Shown piece by piece: positions 1-12,600 of a stretch of DNA of 64,000 nucleotides. The stretch spans positions 3,476,062-3,540,061 of the forward strand of contig OY755241.1 of assembly GCA_963576725.1 (NCBI GenBank), in the 5' to 3' direction. Source of the stretch: Azorinus chamasolen (Eukaryota > Mollusca > Bivalvia > Cardiida > Solecurtidae). Both the position numbers and the translations under genes were made by a program. The notes beneath the pieces were generated by a model. That model had not been told where the DNA came from. It worked only from the letters and a program-made list of their open reading frames with translations, and ran no database searches. Numbering within the stretch: position 1 is the first letter of the stretch; each line of letters opens with the position of its first letter.

Positions 1-358
1 GATCTAGAATCTTATCTATATTATATCTTATCATAAGCAAACAGAGCAGACCCTGATCTACAGGAGCTGTCTGATCTGGGTCTACTCTGTTTGCAAAGGT
101 GTAGAAAGGTATATTTATGGAGTAAAGGGTTAAGACAAATGGGAGTTTCATCCATTATCTCAAAATAGACGCATTTGATACTTTTGCAGTAGATGGTAAC
201 TTTATATTTTGCTATTAGAGTAGACCCAGATCAGGTGGCTCCTGTATGATCAATCTGATGAGAGTATGCACTTTGTGCTTATGGAATTATAAAGATCAGA
301 TTTTGATGGAAGAGCCATCCGATCTGGTTCCAATTGTTTGCAAAGTGTACTTGTGCAG

Positions 359-609
359 TTAACCCTTTCCCCCATGAATAACAATTTTAAGAATTTTCGC
401 ATAAATATACATGGACTGAATGTTTATATGTACCTATTAACAAAGAACTTTTTGTCTGTGACAAAAAATTAAGAATCAAATCTACAATGTTTATTATTCC
501 ATAAGCAAACAGAGCAGATCCTGTCCAGCCAGCTCCTAAAGGAGCTATCTGATCTGGATCTACTTTTTTGCAAAGGTGCAAAAAACGTGTATATGAGGGA
601 AAGGGTTAA
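359..609 (-). mobile_element. MITE family A2 copy
   Basis: TTAA-flanked unit ending GGGAAAGGGTTAA, with the internal GCAAACAGAGCAGA...TTTTTTGCAAAGG hairpin. Family A2 runs from TTAACCCTTTACTCC to ATTCATGGAGTAAAGGGTT. Confidence 0.75.
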
Positions 610-1013
610 AAAACAAATGAAAAGGAAATTTACTTGGAGAATCTAAGTGCACAACTTGTTTGGCTGTTTCCACATGTAAAATGTCGAATTGACCAGATTG
701 TCACCAGAGGTGATTCACTGATGCTTGCTGTTTTAATTGTACAGAATTCGCTGGATAAAAATTCTGTTTGACCTCTGACTGTAAAATAGACTGGTTTGAA
801 CCCTTTATTCCATAGATACACCATTTAACGCCTTTACAAACAGAGAAGAACCAGATCAGACAGCTCCTGTGGGAGCCATGTGATCAGGGTCTGCTCTGTT
901 TGCTTATAAGATGTGATTATATAGATATGATTGCATAGTTTCTGCTATTGCAGTTTTATGTATTCAAGTGCTATTAATAAGAATCATCTAGCTGATATTC
1001 ATTATATCATTAT

Positions 1014-1259
1014 TTAACCCTTTCCCTGTTCTGTATTTAGGCAAAGTTTCAATACCTACTGAATATTCATTAACAAAATGGAAAGAAATATGGAAGATGG
1101 AATATTGTAGAAATTTTAGAAAGTAAAGGAACATATATATCAAATTCTTTTAGCAAACAGAGCAGACCCTGATCAGACGGCTCCTCTAGGAGCCGTCTGA
1201 TCTGGGTCTTCTCTGTTTGCAAATGCGTGAAAACATGTTTATATGAGGGAAAGGGTTAA
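1014..1259 (-). mobile_element. MITE family A1 copy
   Basis: TTAA at both ends (1014-1017, 1256-1259), CCCTTTCCCTGTT inner end and central GACGGCTCCTCTAGGAGCCG hairpin. About 246 bp. Confidence 0.8.
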
Positions 1260-1329
1260 GAGGGAAAAGGAAAAAGCATTTTTTGTGTCACCTGTTTTAG
1301 GATTGTGACCCTTAGGAATCACTTCTCTG

Positions 1330-1424
1330 TTATCTGTCTGTATGTCCCTGTCTGTCTGTTTGTTTGTCTGTCTATATGTCTGTTTGTCTGTCTGTCTATC
1401 TGTCTGTCTGTTTGTCTGTCTATC
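1330..1424 (+). repeat. TCTG-rich microsatellite
   Basis: Imperfect (TCTG)n with interspersed TTTG and TATC units. It produces a spurious open frame on the + strand. Confidence 0.85.
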
Positions 1425-1502
1425 ATGCTATTGCTTCATACTTTTCTTCACACTTCTGCTGTCAGGTGATGTGCATGTTCCTTCGAACACACTGGTGTTT
1501 CT

Positions 1503-1729
1503 CTAACCCTTTCCTTCATATAAATGCCTTTGCACTCATTTGCAAACAGAGAAGACCCAGATCAGACGGCTCCTATAGGAGCTATCTGATCAGGGTCTAC
1601 TCTGCTTGCTAATGGAATTTTATAGATATGTTTCATCAGTTTCTAAATTGGCTACAATGTTTCATTTTATCTTTGAATATTCAGTAGGTATTGAAATTTG
1701 GAATAAATATAGAACAGGGAAAGGGTTAA
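1503..1729 (+). mobile_element. MITE family A1 copy
   Basis: The left end is decayed (CTAACCC); the right end ACAGGGAAAGGGTTAA is intact at 1726-1729. The core hairpin is present. Confidence 0.7.
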
Positions 1730-2052
1730 GCAGTAACTCCACAAATAATACTGCCTTGTAATGCCTTTGCACTCAGAATAGACCCAGATCAGACAGCTCC
1801 TGTAGGAGCTGTCCGATCAGGATTTACACTTTTTGCATGTGAACTTATATATAGATCTAATTCTACAATTTCTGCCATGGCAAAAACTTTGTGTGTTCAT
1901 ATCATCATGGTATATGCCATTATGAACATGTAGGCTATTCCTATTGATAGTTTCATTATTACTGACATGGATATTCATGGAGTAAAGCATGAGATGCATG
2001 TGCATGCTTGTATACCTTACTCTTACTGATAATGAGCTTCCTTAATTACTAG

Positions 2053-2184
2053 ATGACAAACAGCCGAAGGAAAAACAGTGATGAGTATGCCTTGTTACCT
2101 GACGGCCAGGAAGCCCACTGGGAGGTGTGTGAGAGGATCTTGTTTGTGTATGCCAAACTGAACACAGGATTGGGCTATATACAG
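2053..2184 (+). CDS. TBC1D13: TBC1D13-like exon carrying the catalytic YxQ motif
   Basis: The acceptor is ...TTACTAG before 2053 and the donor GTGAGT starts at 2185 (phase 0). The exon encodes 44 residues ending Y-I-Q, the glutamine finger of TBC GAPs. An ATG happens to be its first codon, but it is read as an internal exon because the family has about 190 further residues upstream. The last 18 bases plus donor form the first unit of a 37-bp tandem array. Confidence 0.85.
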
Positions 2185-5100
2185 GTGAGTCAAACTCAAA
2201 ACAGGACTGGGCTATATACAGGTAAGTCAAACTGAACACAGTATTTGGCTATTAACAAGAAAGTCAAACTTATCACAGGACAGGACTATATACAATTTAA
2301 CCAAACTGAACACAGGATTTAGCTATAGACTGGTAAGACAAACTGAATACTTGACTTGACTCCATATTCAAGAAGTAAAGGGTTAATTCATATTATTCTT
2401 TGGTTTGTTTCTACAGAGACAAGAGTGTCAGATAGTTTTAATTACTTTGAGATTCATCTCATCAGGGTCAAACATGTTTGAAGAGCAATGAACATATTAA
2501 CCCTTCCCTCCATAAATATGGCTTTGCAAACAGAGTAGACCCTGATCAGACGGCTTCTATAGTAGCTGTCTGATCAGGGTCTACTCTGTTTGCTTATGAT
2601 ATAATATAGATACGATTCTACAGTTTCTGCCATGGCCAAACGTTCCTGAGTCCATGTGCTACTGTAAATATTAATCTAATTAATATTCATGATGCCACTA
2701 TCTCTTACATGAATATTCATGAGGTAAAGGGTTCACATTCAGACAACAAATACAGTAAAATCTCTAAACCGGAATTCTAGTAACGAAGAAGATACTTTTA
2801 GACAGGTGGCTGCTTCATGCAGGGTGAAAGTAATGCAGAAAGCTCCTAGAGGAGCTTTCTGCATTACTTTCATCCTGCATGAAGCAGCCACCTGTCTCCA
2901 AGACCGACATTTATACTAAATTTAATATCTGCTTTAGAAGGGTTTTACTGTACCTAGTATGCAAAAAGGTTAAAAATTTCTGTCTTGTTTCAGGGCATGA
3001 ATGAGATCTTAGGTCCCATTTACTACACATTTGCATCTGATCTAGACTGTAAAGGTGAGTGACTCAGTTGCCGGTATTTGTTTGTTAACCCTTTCCCTGT
3101 TCCATATTTATTCCAAATTTCAATACAGGCATATATATATAAGAAAGGGTTAACCCTTTGCATGGGGGAAACTTGATTTTGCTGGCAATTGCAAAACAGT
3201 GTAAATGTAAATCATGGGTCTTCTGGAGGAGACCTCTGATCATAGTCTGCATTGTGTGTCATACATAATCTTCAAATTGAATGGACTCTGTTTTTAACCC
3301 TTTCCCTCATACAAACATGTTTTCACATACAGTCTAATCACGATAACTTGGATGCTTGCCGGACCGCATATAAAATCGGAATTATCGCATGTTCCAAGTA
3401 TTTGCATTTTCACTTCACAGGTCGGTCATGACTTGTCTGACATAATTTTCTCTGTATAGGTTAGAGCATTTTTATTTCATACTAGGGAATATAGTCCTCA
3501 AGGCGCGGGACGCACCGAGAGGTCTATATTCTGTAGTATGAAATAAACATGCTCTGAGCTATTTAGCACAATGCTCTACATTCGCTGTCAATTTTCCCGC
3601 CAATATATTGCAAAGTTGCAATGCTAGCCACACTGATTGGCTGAAGCAGTTCAATGAGGTAAATTGAAATGAACAAGGTTTGTCGCAAGCCTCATTCTTC
3701 GTTGAAACATGGTGGACTAAATGTCAATACCTACAGAATATTCATGGACAAAAAAAACTATAATGAAATATGGAAGGTGAAACAATGTACCCATTCCAGA
3801 AAGTAAAGAAACATCTTTCAAATTCCACTAGCAAACAGAGCAGACCCTGATTAGACGGCTCCTATAAGAGCCATCTGATCTTGATCTACACTGTTTGCAA
3901 ATGCGTTTAAAACACGTTTTTATGAAGGAAAGGGTTAAGATCATATTGTTTGTGTTATTTAATCATTTACTTTTATGTTTCAGAGTATGCAGAGGCGGAC
4001 AGTTTTTTCTGCTTTACAAATTTGATGTCAGAGATACGAGATAATTTCATCAAAACTCTTGATGACTCACAGTGCGGGATAGGTGGGTAGCCTCTTGACT
4101 GTACGATGAAGAGTTCCTCATTTCTGTAAATTCTGTTGTTCTATTACACCTTCCCCTCATACAAAGGATTTTTATACGCCCACCTAATAAAGGTGGTCGT
4201 ATATTGTCGTGGCCCTGTCCGTCCGTCCGTTCGTTCGTTTGTCCGTCAACATTTTGTTTGTCCGCTATTTTCTGGAAAAACTATTTGACAGATATTAATG
4301 AAACTTAATACAAATGTTTAATGCATCAAGATCTGAAGCTGAGTTGATTCTGAGGTTCATATGATTTTTCATTTCAGAGTTATGGCCCTTGTCCTAAGAA
4401 ATATGCAAATAATTTTTCCACAGTTATCTGGGAAAACTATTTAAGAGATATTAATGAAACTTCACACAAATGTTTAATGCATCAAGATCTGAAGCTGAGT
4501 CGATTCTGAGATTCATTTGATTTGTCGTTCCGGAGTTATGGCCCTTTTACTTAAAAAATAATGCAAATACATGCAAATAGTTTGTCCGCTGTTTTCTGGG
4601 AAAACTATTTGAGAGATATTAATGAAACTTCACTCAAATGTTTAATGCATCAAGATCTGAAGCTGAGTTGATTCTGAGGTTCATTTGATTTTTCATTTGA
4701 AATGATATTTACTTCAATTTTTTTATATGGTTAAACCTTAATGTGAATTTTCACATATATTGCGGGGGTTTTGATATGTCATTTTATTCTAAAGTTATGG
4801 TCCTTGAACTTTGTGTGTTCGTTGCTTTGTTTGTCGGTCAACTTTTAGTTTGTCTGTTGTTTTCTGGGAAAACTATTAAAATGATATAAATGAAACTTAA
4901 CACAAATGTTTTAAGCAACAAAATTTGAAGCTGAGTTTATTTTGAGGTTAATTCAGTTTGTCTTTACAGAGTTATGGCCGTTGCACTTTACAAAAATCTG
5001 CACAAATGAGGATTAGCTGTAACTTTTTTATTTATTAAGATATTCACTTCATTTTTTAAAAAAAATAGTATCACCTTAATATGGAAATCAAGATCTGAAG

Positions 5101-8100
5101 CACAGATTAGAAAATGTCAACACTTATAAGGCATGTTGAATCAGAGAAAGTTTGCAAGTGGGCGTATTATGTACCTTATGCGGTACTCTTGTTCATGCCT
5201 TTTCAGAGTAGGCCCAGATCAAATGACTCCTATAGGAGCTGTCTGATAAGGGTATGCTCTGTTTGCAAGTGAACTTACAACAAATCTGACTACACTTTCT
5301 ACCGATACCAAAATACCCTGTGTACATATGCCATGAAAAAAAATGCAGCTAAAAATATTCATAATGTCTTTATTTCTTACATGAATATTAAACAGGGAAA
5401 AGGTTAACCATTTCCTTCATATAAAAGCCTTGTCACGTCTATACAAACAGAATAGACCCAGATTAGATGGCTCCTATAAGAACTGTCTGATCAGTGTGTC
5501 AAATTTCAAGTTATTAACCCTTTCCTTCATAAAGCAACTATTGGCACCTATGCAAGCAGAGTAGACCTAGATAAGATAGCTCCTGTTGGAGCTGTCTGAT
5601 TAAGGTCTGCTCTGTTTGCTTATGGAGTTTCTGTCGCAGCCAACAACAACAATTTCTTTGCTAATGTTTTATTTTAAATCTTGAGACCGTGAATATTCAT
5701 GAAGTTAGTCAATATACATCTGGTGGTGTGTGTGTTTGTGTGTGTGGGGGGGGGGCGGGGAGGGGGGGGTTAACCCTTTCCCTCACATAAACGTGTTTTC
5801 ACACATTTGCAAACAGAGTAGACCCAGATCAGACAGTTCCTAGAGGAACCGTCTGATCAGGGTCCATTCTGTTTGCTAATAGAATTTCAAATATCTGTGT
5901 ATTTACTTTCTAAAATGGTTACAATGCTCCACCTTCCATATTTCATTATAACCTTTTTGTCCATGAATATTCAGTAGGTATTGAAATTAGTAATAAACAT
6001 AGAACAGGGAAAGGGTTAAACCCTTTGCTACACCAAAAATAATGACACCACAAATATTACTTAGATTAATTGTTATAATAGCACATGGACACAGGAGGTT
6101 TTGGTATTGGTAGAAACTGTAGAATCAGATCAATATTATATCATAAGCAAACAGAGCAGACCCTGATCAGACAGCTCCTATAGCCGTATGATCTGGGTCT
6201 ACTCTGTTTGAAAAGATGTAGAAAGGCGTATTTATGGAGTAAAGGGTTTAATTGGTACTGAATTGATTTATTCAACTTTACAAGCTGAAGGAGAGGAGAG
6301 ATTGGGTGTAGGAATACTTAATTTAATTTGAATATCCTTTTAATCCATATTTACACCTTTATACGCAATTGCAAACAGAGTAGACCCAAATTAGATGACT
6401 CCTGTAGAACTGCCTGTTCAGGGTATGCTCTGTTGGCTCCTGTAGAACGGCCTGTTCAGAGTCTGCTCTGTTGGCTCCTGTAGAAGCTGCCTGTTCAGGG
6501 CCTGCTCTGTTGGCTCCTGTAGAAGCTGCCTGTTCAGGGTCTGCTCTGTTGGCTCCTGTAGAAGCTGCCTGTTCAGGGTCTGCTCTGTTGGCTCCTGTAG
6601 AAGCTGCCTGTTCAGGGTCTGCTCTGTTGGCTCCTGTAGAAGCTGCCTGTTCAGGGTCTGCTCTGTTGACTCCTGTAGAAGCTGCCTGTTCAGGGTCTGC
6701 TCTGTTGGCTCCTGTAGAAGCTGCCTGTTCAGGGTCTGCTCTGTTGGCTCCTGTAGAAGCTGCCTGTTCAGGGTCTGCTCTGTTGGCTCCTGTAGAAGCT
6801 GCCTGTTCAGGGTCTGCTCTGTTGACTCCTGTAGAAGCTGCCTGTTCAGGGTCTGCTCTGTTGGCTCCTGTAGAAGCTGCCTGTTCAGGGTCTGCTCTGT
6901 TGGCTCCTGTAGAAGCTGCCTGTTCAGGGTCTGCTCTGTTGGCTCCTGTAGAAGCTGCCTGTTCAGGGTATGCTCTGTTGGCTCCTGTATAAGCTGCCTG
7001 TTCAGGGTCTGCTCTGTTGGCTCCTGTAGAAGCTGCCTGATCAGGGTCTGCTCTGTTGGCTCCTGTAGAAGCTGCCTGTTCAGAGTCTGCTCTGTTGGCT
7101 CCTGTCGAAGCTGCCTGTTCAGAGTCTGCTCTGTTGGCTCCTGTAGAAGCTGCCTGTTCAGGGTATGCTCTGTTGCTTATAATATTCTGCAGGTTCTGTC
7201 ATGATCAAAATTTCTTGTGTTCATGTGCTGTTAACTTAAAAAAAAATAATGTAGTTGATATTCATGATGTCATTAGTTCTTCATGGTGTAAACATTAACC
7301 CTTATAGTGCAGGACACGAGTCACTAATGTCTTATGCAAACAGTGTAGACCCAGATGAGAGGGCTCCTAGAGGAGCCCTCTCATCAGGTTCTGCACTGTT
7401 TGTCATATTACACTTTTCTTTAGAAAAATCCCTAAATATTTACCATAAGCTCGACCAGTTTCAACTTAGGAATAGTCCATTAGAAAATTCAGCATTGTAA
7501 GGGTTAAATTGGTTTTTACAGGTAACCTGATGAACCAGTTGATGACAATGTTGAAGGAGAAGGACGTTACGCTGTGGCACAAGTTACAGGAACAGGACCT
7601 GAAGCCACAATTCTATGCATTCCGCTGGCTCACCCTCATGCTGTCCCAAGAGTTCCCGCTGCCAGGCAAGTGCAGTGTTCCAAAATGATTCATAATACAA
7701 AGTTTTAACAATTTCCTTCATATAAAAGCCTTTTCACACTTTTGCAAACAGAGTAGATTCAGATCATATGGCTCATGTAGGAGACTTCTGATCAGGGTCT
7801 GCTCTATTTGCCTATTGACATATATAAATCTGATTTTACAGTTTTTATACGCCCACCTAATAAAGGTGGTCGTATATTGTCGTGGCCCTGTCCGTTCGTT
7901 CGTTCGTTTGACAGATATTAATGAAACTTCACACAAATGTTTTATGCATCAAGATCTGAAGCTGAGTTGATTCTGAGGTTCATTTGATTTTTCATTTCAG
8001 AGTTATGGACTTGTCCTTAAAAAATATGCAAATAGTTTGTCCGCTGTTTTCTGGGAAAACTATTTGAGAGATATTAATGAAACTTCACACAAATGTTTAA

Positions 8101-9558
8101 TGCATCAAAATCTGAAGCTGAGTTGATTCTGAGGTTCATTTGATTTGTCGTTTCGGAGTTATGGCCCTTTTACTTAAAAAATAATGCAAATACATGCAAA
8201 TAGTTTGTCCGCTGTTTTCTGGGAAAACTATTTGAGAGATATTAATGAAACTTCACACAAATGTTTAATGCATCAAGATCTGAAGCTGAGTTGATTCAGA
8301 GGTTCATTTGATTTGTCGTTTTGTAGTTATGGCCCTTGTCCTTAAAAAATATGCAAATAGTTTGTCCGTTGTTTTCTGGGAAAACTATTTGAGAGATATT
8401 AATGAAACTTCACACAAATGTTTAATGCATCAAGATCTGAAGCTGAGTCGATTCTGAGGTTCATTTGATTTGTCGTTTCGGAGTTATGGCCCTTTTACTT
8501 AAAAAATAATGCAAATACATGCAAATAGTTTGTCCGCTATTTTCTGGGAAAACTATTTGAGAGATATTAATGAAACTTCACACAAATGTTTAATGCATCA
8601 AGATCTGAAACTGAATTGATTCTGAGGATCATTTGATTTTTCATTTCAGAGTTATGGCCCTTGTCCTTAAAAAATAATGCAAATAGTTTGTCCGCTGTTT
8701 TCTGGGAAAACTATTTGAGAGATATTTATGAAACTTCACACAAATGTTTAATGCATCAAAATCTGAAGCTGAGTCGATTCTGAGGTCATTTGATTTGTCG
8801 TTTCGGAGTTATGGCCCTTTTACTTAAAAAATAATGCAAATAGAGTAACTTCGGGTAAATTCGACAGTCGGGCAATTTCGGCACATACTTTGTTATCCAT
8901 TCGTGTTTCATTATAATTGGGCTGATCATTTCTCTGTGTGCAAAAATTATGACGTAATAACATTCCATGACATCATAAGAACGTCATTGATTCTCTTGAG
9001 GGTTTCTTTTGAAGAAAGGTGAGTCATGTAAATATTGACCTAGTGACGTTACGCTATTTTTAGACGACGTTATAAGATTTCATAAGAAGGGACAGTATGT
9101 CAGGAGTGCTCTATCTGTAACTGTTCACTGTTCTTTGTCATTTTTTCACAAGTTAAATCTCACGCAGACATTGTTTTTATCTGTATGACCTTGATTTTCA
9201 AAGAGTAATCGTTTGCAAGCTATGATCAGAGGGGTGTCGAATTTAGCCGACATACTCTTTGCATAAGCGGGTAATTTCGTCACTTATTGTAAGACAGTAC
9301 ACACCCACTTTTTAGATATCTATGTGGCAATTTAATTGCTTCTAAGAAACATAATTAAAGCTTATTAGAAGTAACCTACTACCTACTGCACCTTCTATAC
9401 TACCACTACTAACTACTATAAGACTCTACTACTACTTAACTAAAGTAGACTACTAATAACTATTGACTACTTACTACTACTAAATCTAGATTTACTACTA
9501 ACTTCTACTAAGTACTACTGCTACTAACTAGATCTACTATCACTACTACTACTACTAT

Positions 9559-9617
<59 letters not shown>

Positions 9618-12600
9618 GATCTACTATACTTGATCTACAACTAACTACTATCACTATATACTAACTACTGCTACTACTACTAGATTTATCACTACTACTT
9701 ACCAATTAGATTTACTAACAATTACTACTAATTACCACTATTACTACTACTAGCTACTAACTACTATTGCTAATTACTATCGCTACTAACTACTACTACT
9801 AATTGTTATCACTACTAACTACTACTAACTAGATCTACTACTAACTACTACTACTACTAATTAGTAATTACTATCACTACTAACTACTAATACTACTAAC
9901 CCACCCACTACCAACCCACCTACTACTACATACTAACCTACCATCTACCACCACCTACTACTACTAGTAGTCCACTACTACCTACTGCTACTTACTACTG
10001 CTACTACTAGTCTACTACTACTACTTCTAAGTACTAAGTACTACTACTAACAACTACTATGTACTACTACTACTACTGCTGCTACTACTACTACTATGTA
10101 TTATACTACTTACTACTACTTCTGCTTAGAACTTCCAATACTACCTCAACTTTTTAACAGATTCATTCGTAACGAAAATTTGTGATTTTGAGCGTGTCTT
10201 CGTCTCGGGTAAAGCCACGTCTAATTAATTCTAGTGAACAAATGCTACAATTTATTTGGCGACAAGACCTCGCCTCAAAACGAAAGAGTTTACACAAATA
10301 TGCGGATAGTGCTATGTAAAATATGTGCTCTGTAAAATATGAATAAGGAGACTTTAATTTGTTTAATAAATCCTTTCTGGACAAGTAATTTGACAAGTGT
10401 CGAAATTTGCCGAACAGTGTCGAAATTACCCGAAGCACAGTATGTACAACCGCTACCCATCACTAGGCAACTGGAGGTGTTTTATACATTCATATCACTC
10501 GAAAATGTTTCGAACTTATCGTTATATACCATTTTGAAGCAATTTGTCGGCTAATTTCGACATGCATATTTTTACAAATTATTAAAGCTTAAGGTGTCGA
10601 ATATACCCGAAGTTACTCTACATGCAAATAGTTTGTCCGCTGCTTTCTGGGAAAACTATTTGACATATATTAATGAAATTTCACACAAATGTTTAATGCA
10701 TCAAGATCTGAAGCTGAGTCAATTCTAAGGTTCATTTGATTTGTCGTTTTGGAGTTATGGCCCTTGTATTTAAAAAATAATGCAAATACATGCAAATAGT
10801 TTGTCCGCTATTATCTGGGAAAACTATTTGAGAGATATTAATGAAACTTCACACAAATGTTTAATGCATCTAGATCTGATGCTGAATCGATTTTGAGGTT
10901 TATTTGATTTGTCGTTCCGGAGTTATGGCCCTTTTACTTAAAAAATAATGCAAATATATGCATATAGTTTGTCCGCTGTTTTCTGGCAAAACTGTTTGAC
11001 AGATATTAATGAAACTTCATACACATGTTTAATGCATCAAGACCTGAAGCTAAGTCGATTCTGAGGATCATTTGATTCGTTGTTTTGGAGTTATGGCCCT
11101 TGCACTTAAAAAAATAATGCAAATCTATGCAAATATGAGGATGGCCATAACTTTTTCATTTGAAATGATATTTACTTCAATTTTTTATATGGTTAAACCT
11201 TAATGTGAATTTTCACATATATTGCAGGGGTTTTGATATGTCATTTTATTCTAAAGTTATGGTCCTTGAACTTTGTGTGTTCATTGCTTTGTTTGTCGGT
11301 CAACTTTTAGTTTGTCTGTTGTTTTCTGGGAAGACTATTAAAATGATATAAATGAAACTTAACACAAATGTTTTAAGCAACAAAATTTGAAGCTGAGTTT
11401 ATTTTGAGGTTAATTCAGTTTGTCTTTACAGAGTTATGGCCATTGCACGTTACAAAAATCTGCAAAAATGAGGATTACCGGTAGCTGTAACTTTTTTATT
11501 TAATAAGATATTCACTTCATTTTTTTTAAAAATATTATCACCTTAATATGGAAATCAAGATCTGAAGCACAGATTAGAAAATGTCAACACTTATAAGGCA
11601 TATTGAATCAGAGAAAGTTTGCAAGTGGGCGTATTATGTACCGTATGCGGTACTCTTGTTAACCAGAGCCAAAACTATTCTTATCCATATGCTATTATAA
11701 ATACTAAGCTAATTTATTTTCATATAAATGTCTTGGAATGATTATTCATAGATTAACCACTTCCCTATTATTGACACCTTTTGGCCCCTCTGTAAAAGTC
11801 CCTTTTTGAAACTACTGTGATAGATAGAGCATTGCTCCTACTCTATTTATCACAATAGTTTCAAAACTTTACAATTCTAAAAGTTTCCTTTTCTTTAGTA
11901 AATGCTCCTTTTCGGTAGATTTATTCAAAGAGGTTGGGTCTAAAACTAGGCAATGAGGTTATGGGTTAAAGGTGTTTACAGTATCATAAGGCAAAAATGA
12001 AATGTTAGAGTGTTCCCCGTTAATATTTTAGTGACCAGATATTTTCTGTTGTTTTTCAGATGTGCTACGGCTCTGGGACTCCCTGTTTGCAGATGATAAA
12101 CGATTTGACTTCCTAATAAATGTGGCATGTGCAATGTTGATGTAAGTAGAGAATTCTTCATTGAGTATAGTACAACACAGGAAGAAAATTTCTGTTGGTT
12201 TAGTAATCTCAAGTTAACCCTTTTCTCCATGAATATTCATGTTCGAAATAATGACATCATGAATAATTATATAGATTAATTCATTTTATAACATAACTCG
12301 TGGCTTCAGCGTGACGTAACACTATCATTTATTTTTTGATAATCATGGGCATATATTCACTAGTGAATAACATTCGAACGACCGAATGACATTCGAACGA
12401 TTCATACGCGCTGTCAAAACAAACAAACTGGCGGACGGTGGTCGACCTACCTGTCCACGATTGAGTCACGATAGATGGCAAAGGATTGTTGGCACTTGCG
12501 CCTTAATTTCGATAAAATAATACAAATTGTAATCGCTGTCAGGAATCATATACAAAATGTATGCCAAAAAAGACCTACCTACCAGCTACTCTGACCCATA

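Larger units (their letters stand above)
1..2052. other. Intron of TBC1D13-like gene filled with MITE copies
   Basis: No exon was recognised. Contents: - strand A2 copy ending at TTAA 130-133; a decayed core at about 205-355; A2 copies at 359-609 and 795-1017; A1 copies at 1014-1259 and 1503-1729; a TCTG-rich microsatellite at 1330-1424; and a decayed A2 at 1757-1988. Confidence 0.7.
7846..11660 (-). mobile_element. Helentron-like non-autonomous element H2 with satellite array
   Basis: It has the same termini as H1 (AACAAGAGTACCGCATACGG ... GGGCGTATAAAAA, - strand). About eight or more units of roughly 165 bp (GTCCGCTGTTTTCTGGGAAA; CATCAAGATCTGAAGCTGAG). It is interrupted at 8843-10618. Confidence 0.6.
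7705..11752 (+). mobile_element. A2 MITE interrupted by Helentron-like element H2
   Basis: Left part 7705-7845 (TTAACAATTTCCTTCATA, core hairpin, ATTTTACAGTTT) and right part 11661-11752 (CCAAAACTATTC, TATGCTATTATAAA) are halves of one MITE inside a TBC1D13-like intron. Confidence 0.65.

Noticed and set aside
2053..2235. Independent 60-residue gene starting at ATG 2053
   Set aside because: The ATG follows an acceptor AG and the frame runs into the next TBC exons only if spliced at 2185; it is an internal exon.
6471..6992. 173-codon open frame of 13-residue repeats
   Set aside because: It is the translation of the 39-bp minisatellite derived from a MITE arm; no start context, splice signals or non-repeat sequence support a gene.
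6432..7170. Direct-repeat array considered as a CRISPR-like array
   Set aside because: Units are contiguous without unique spacers, and the setting is an animal intron.
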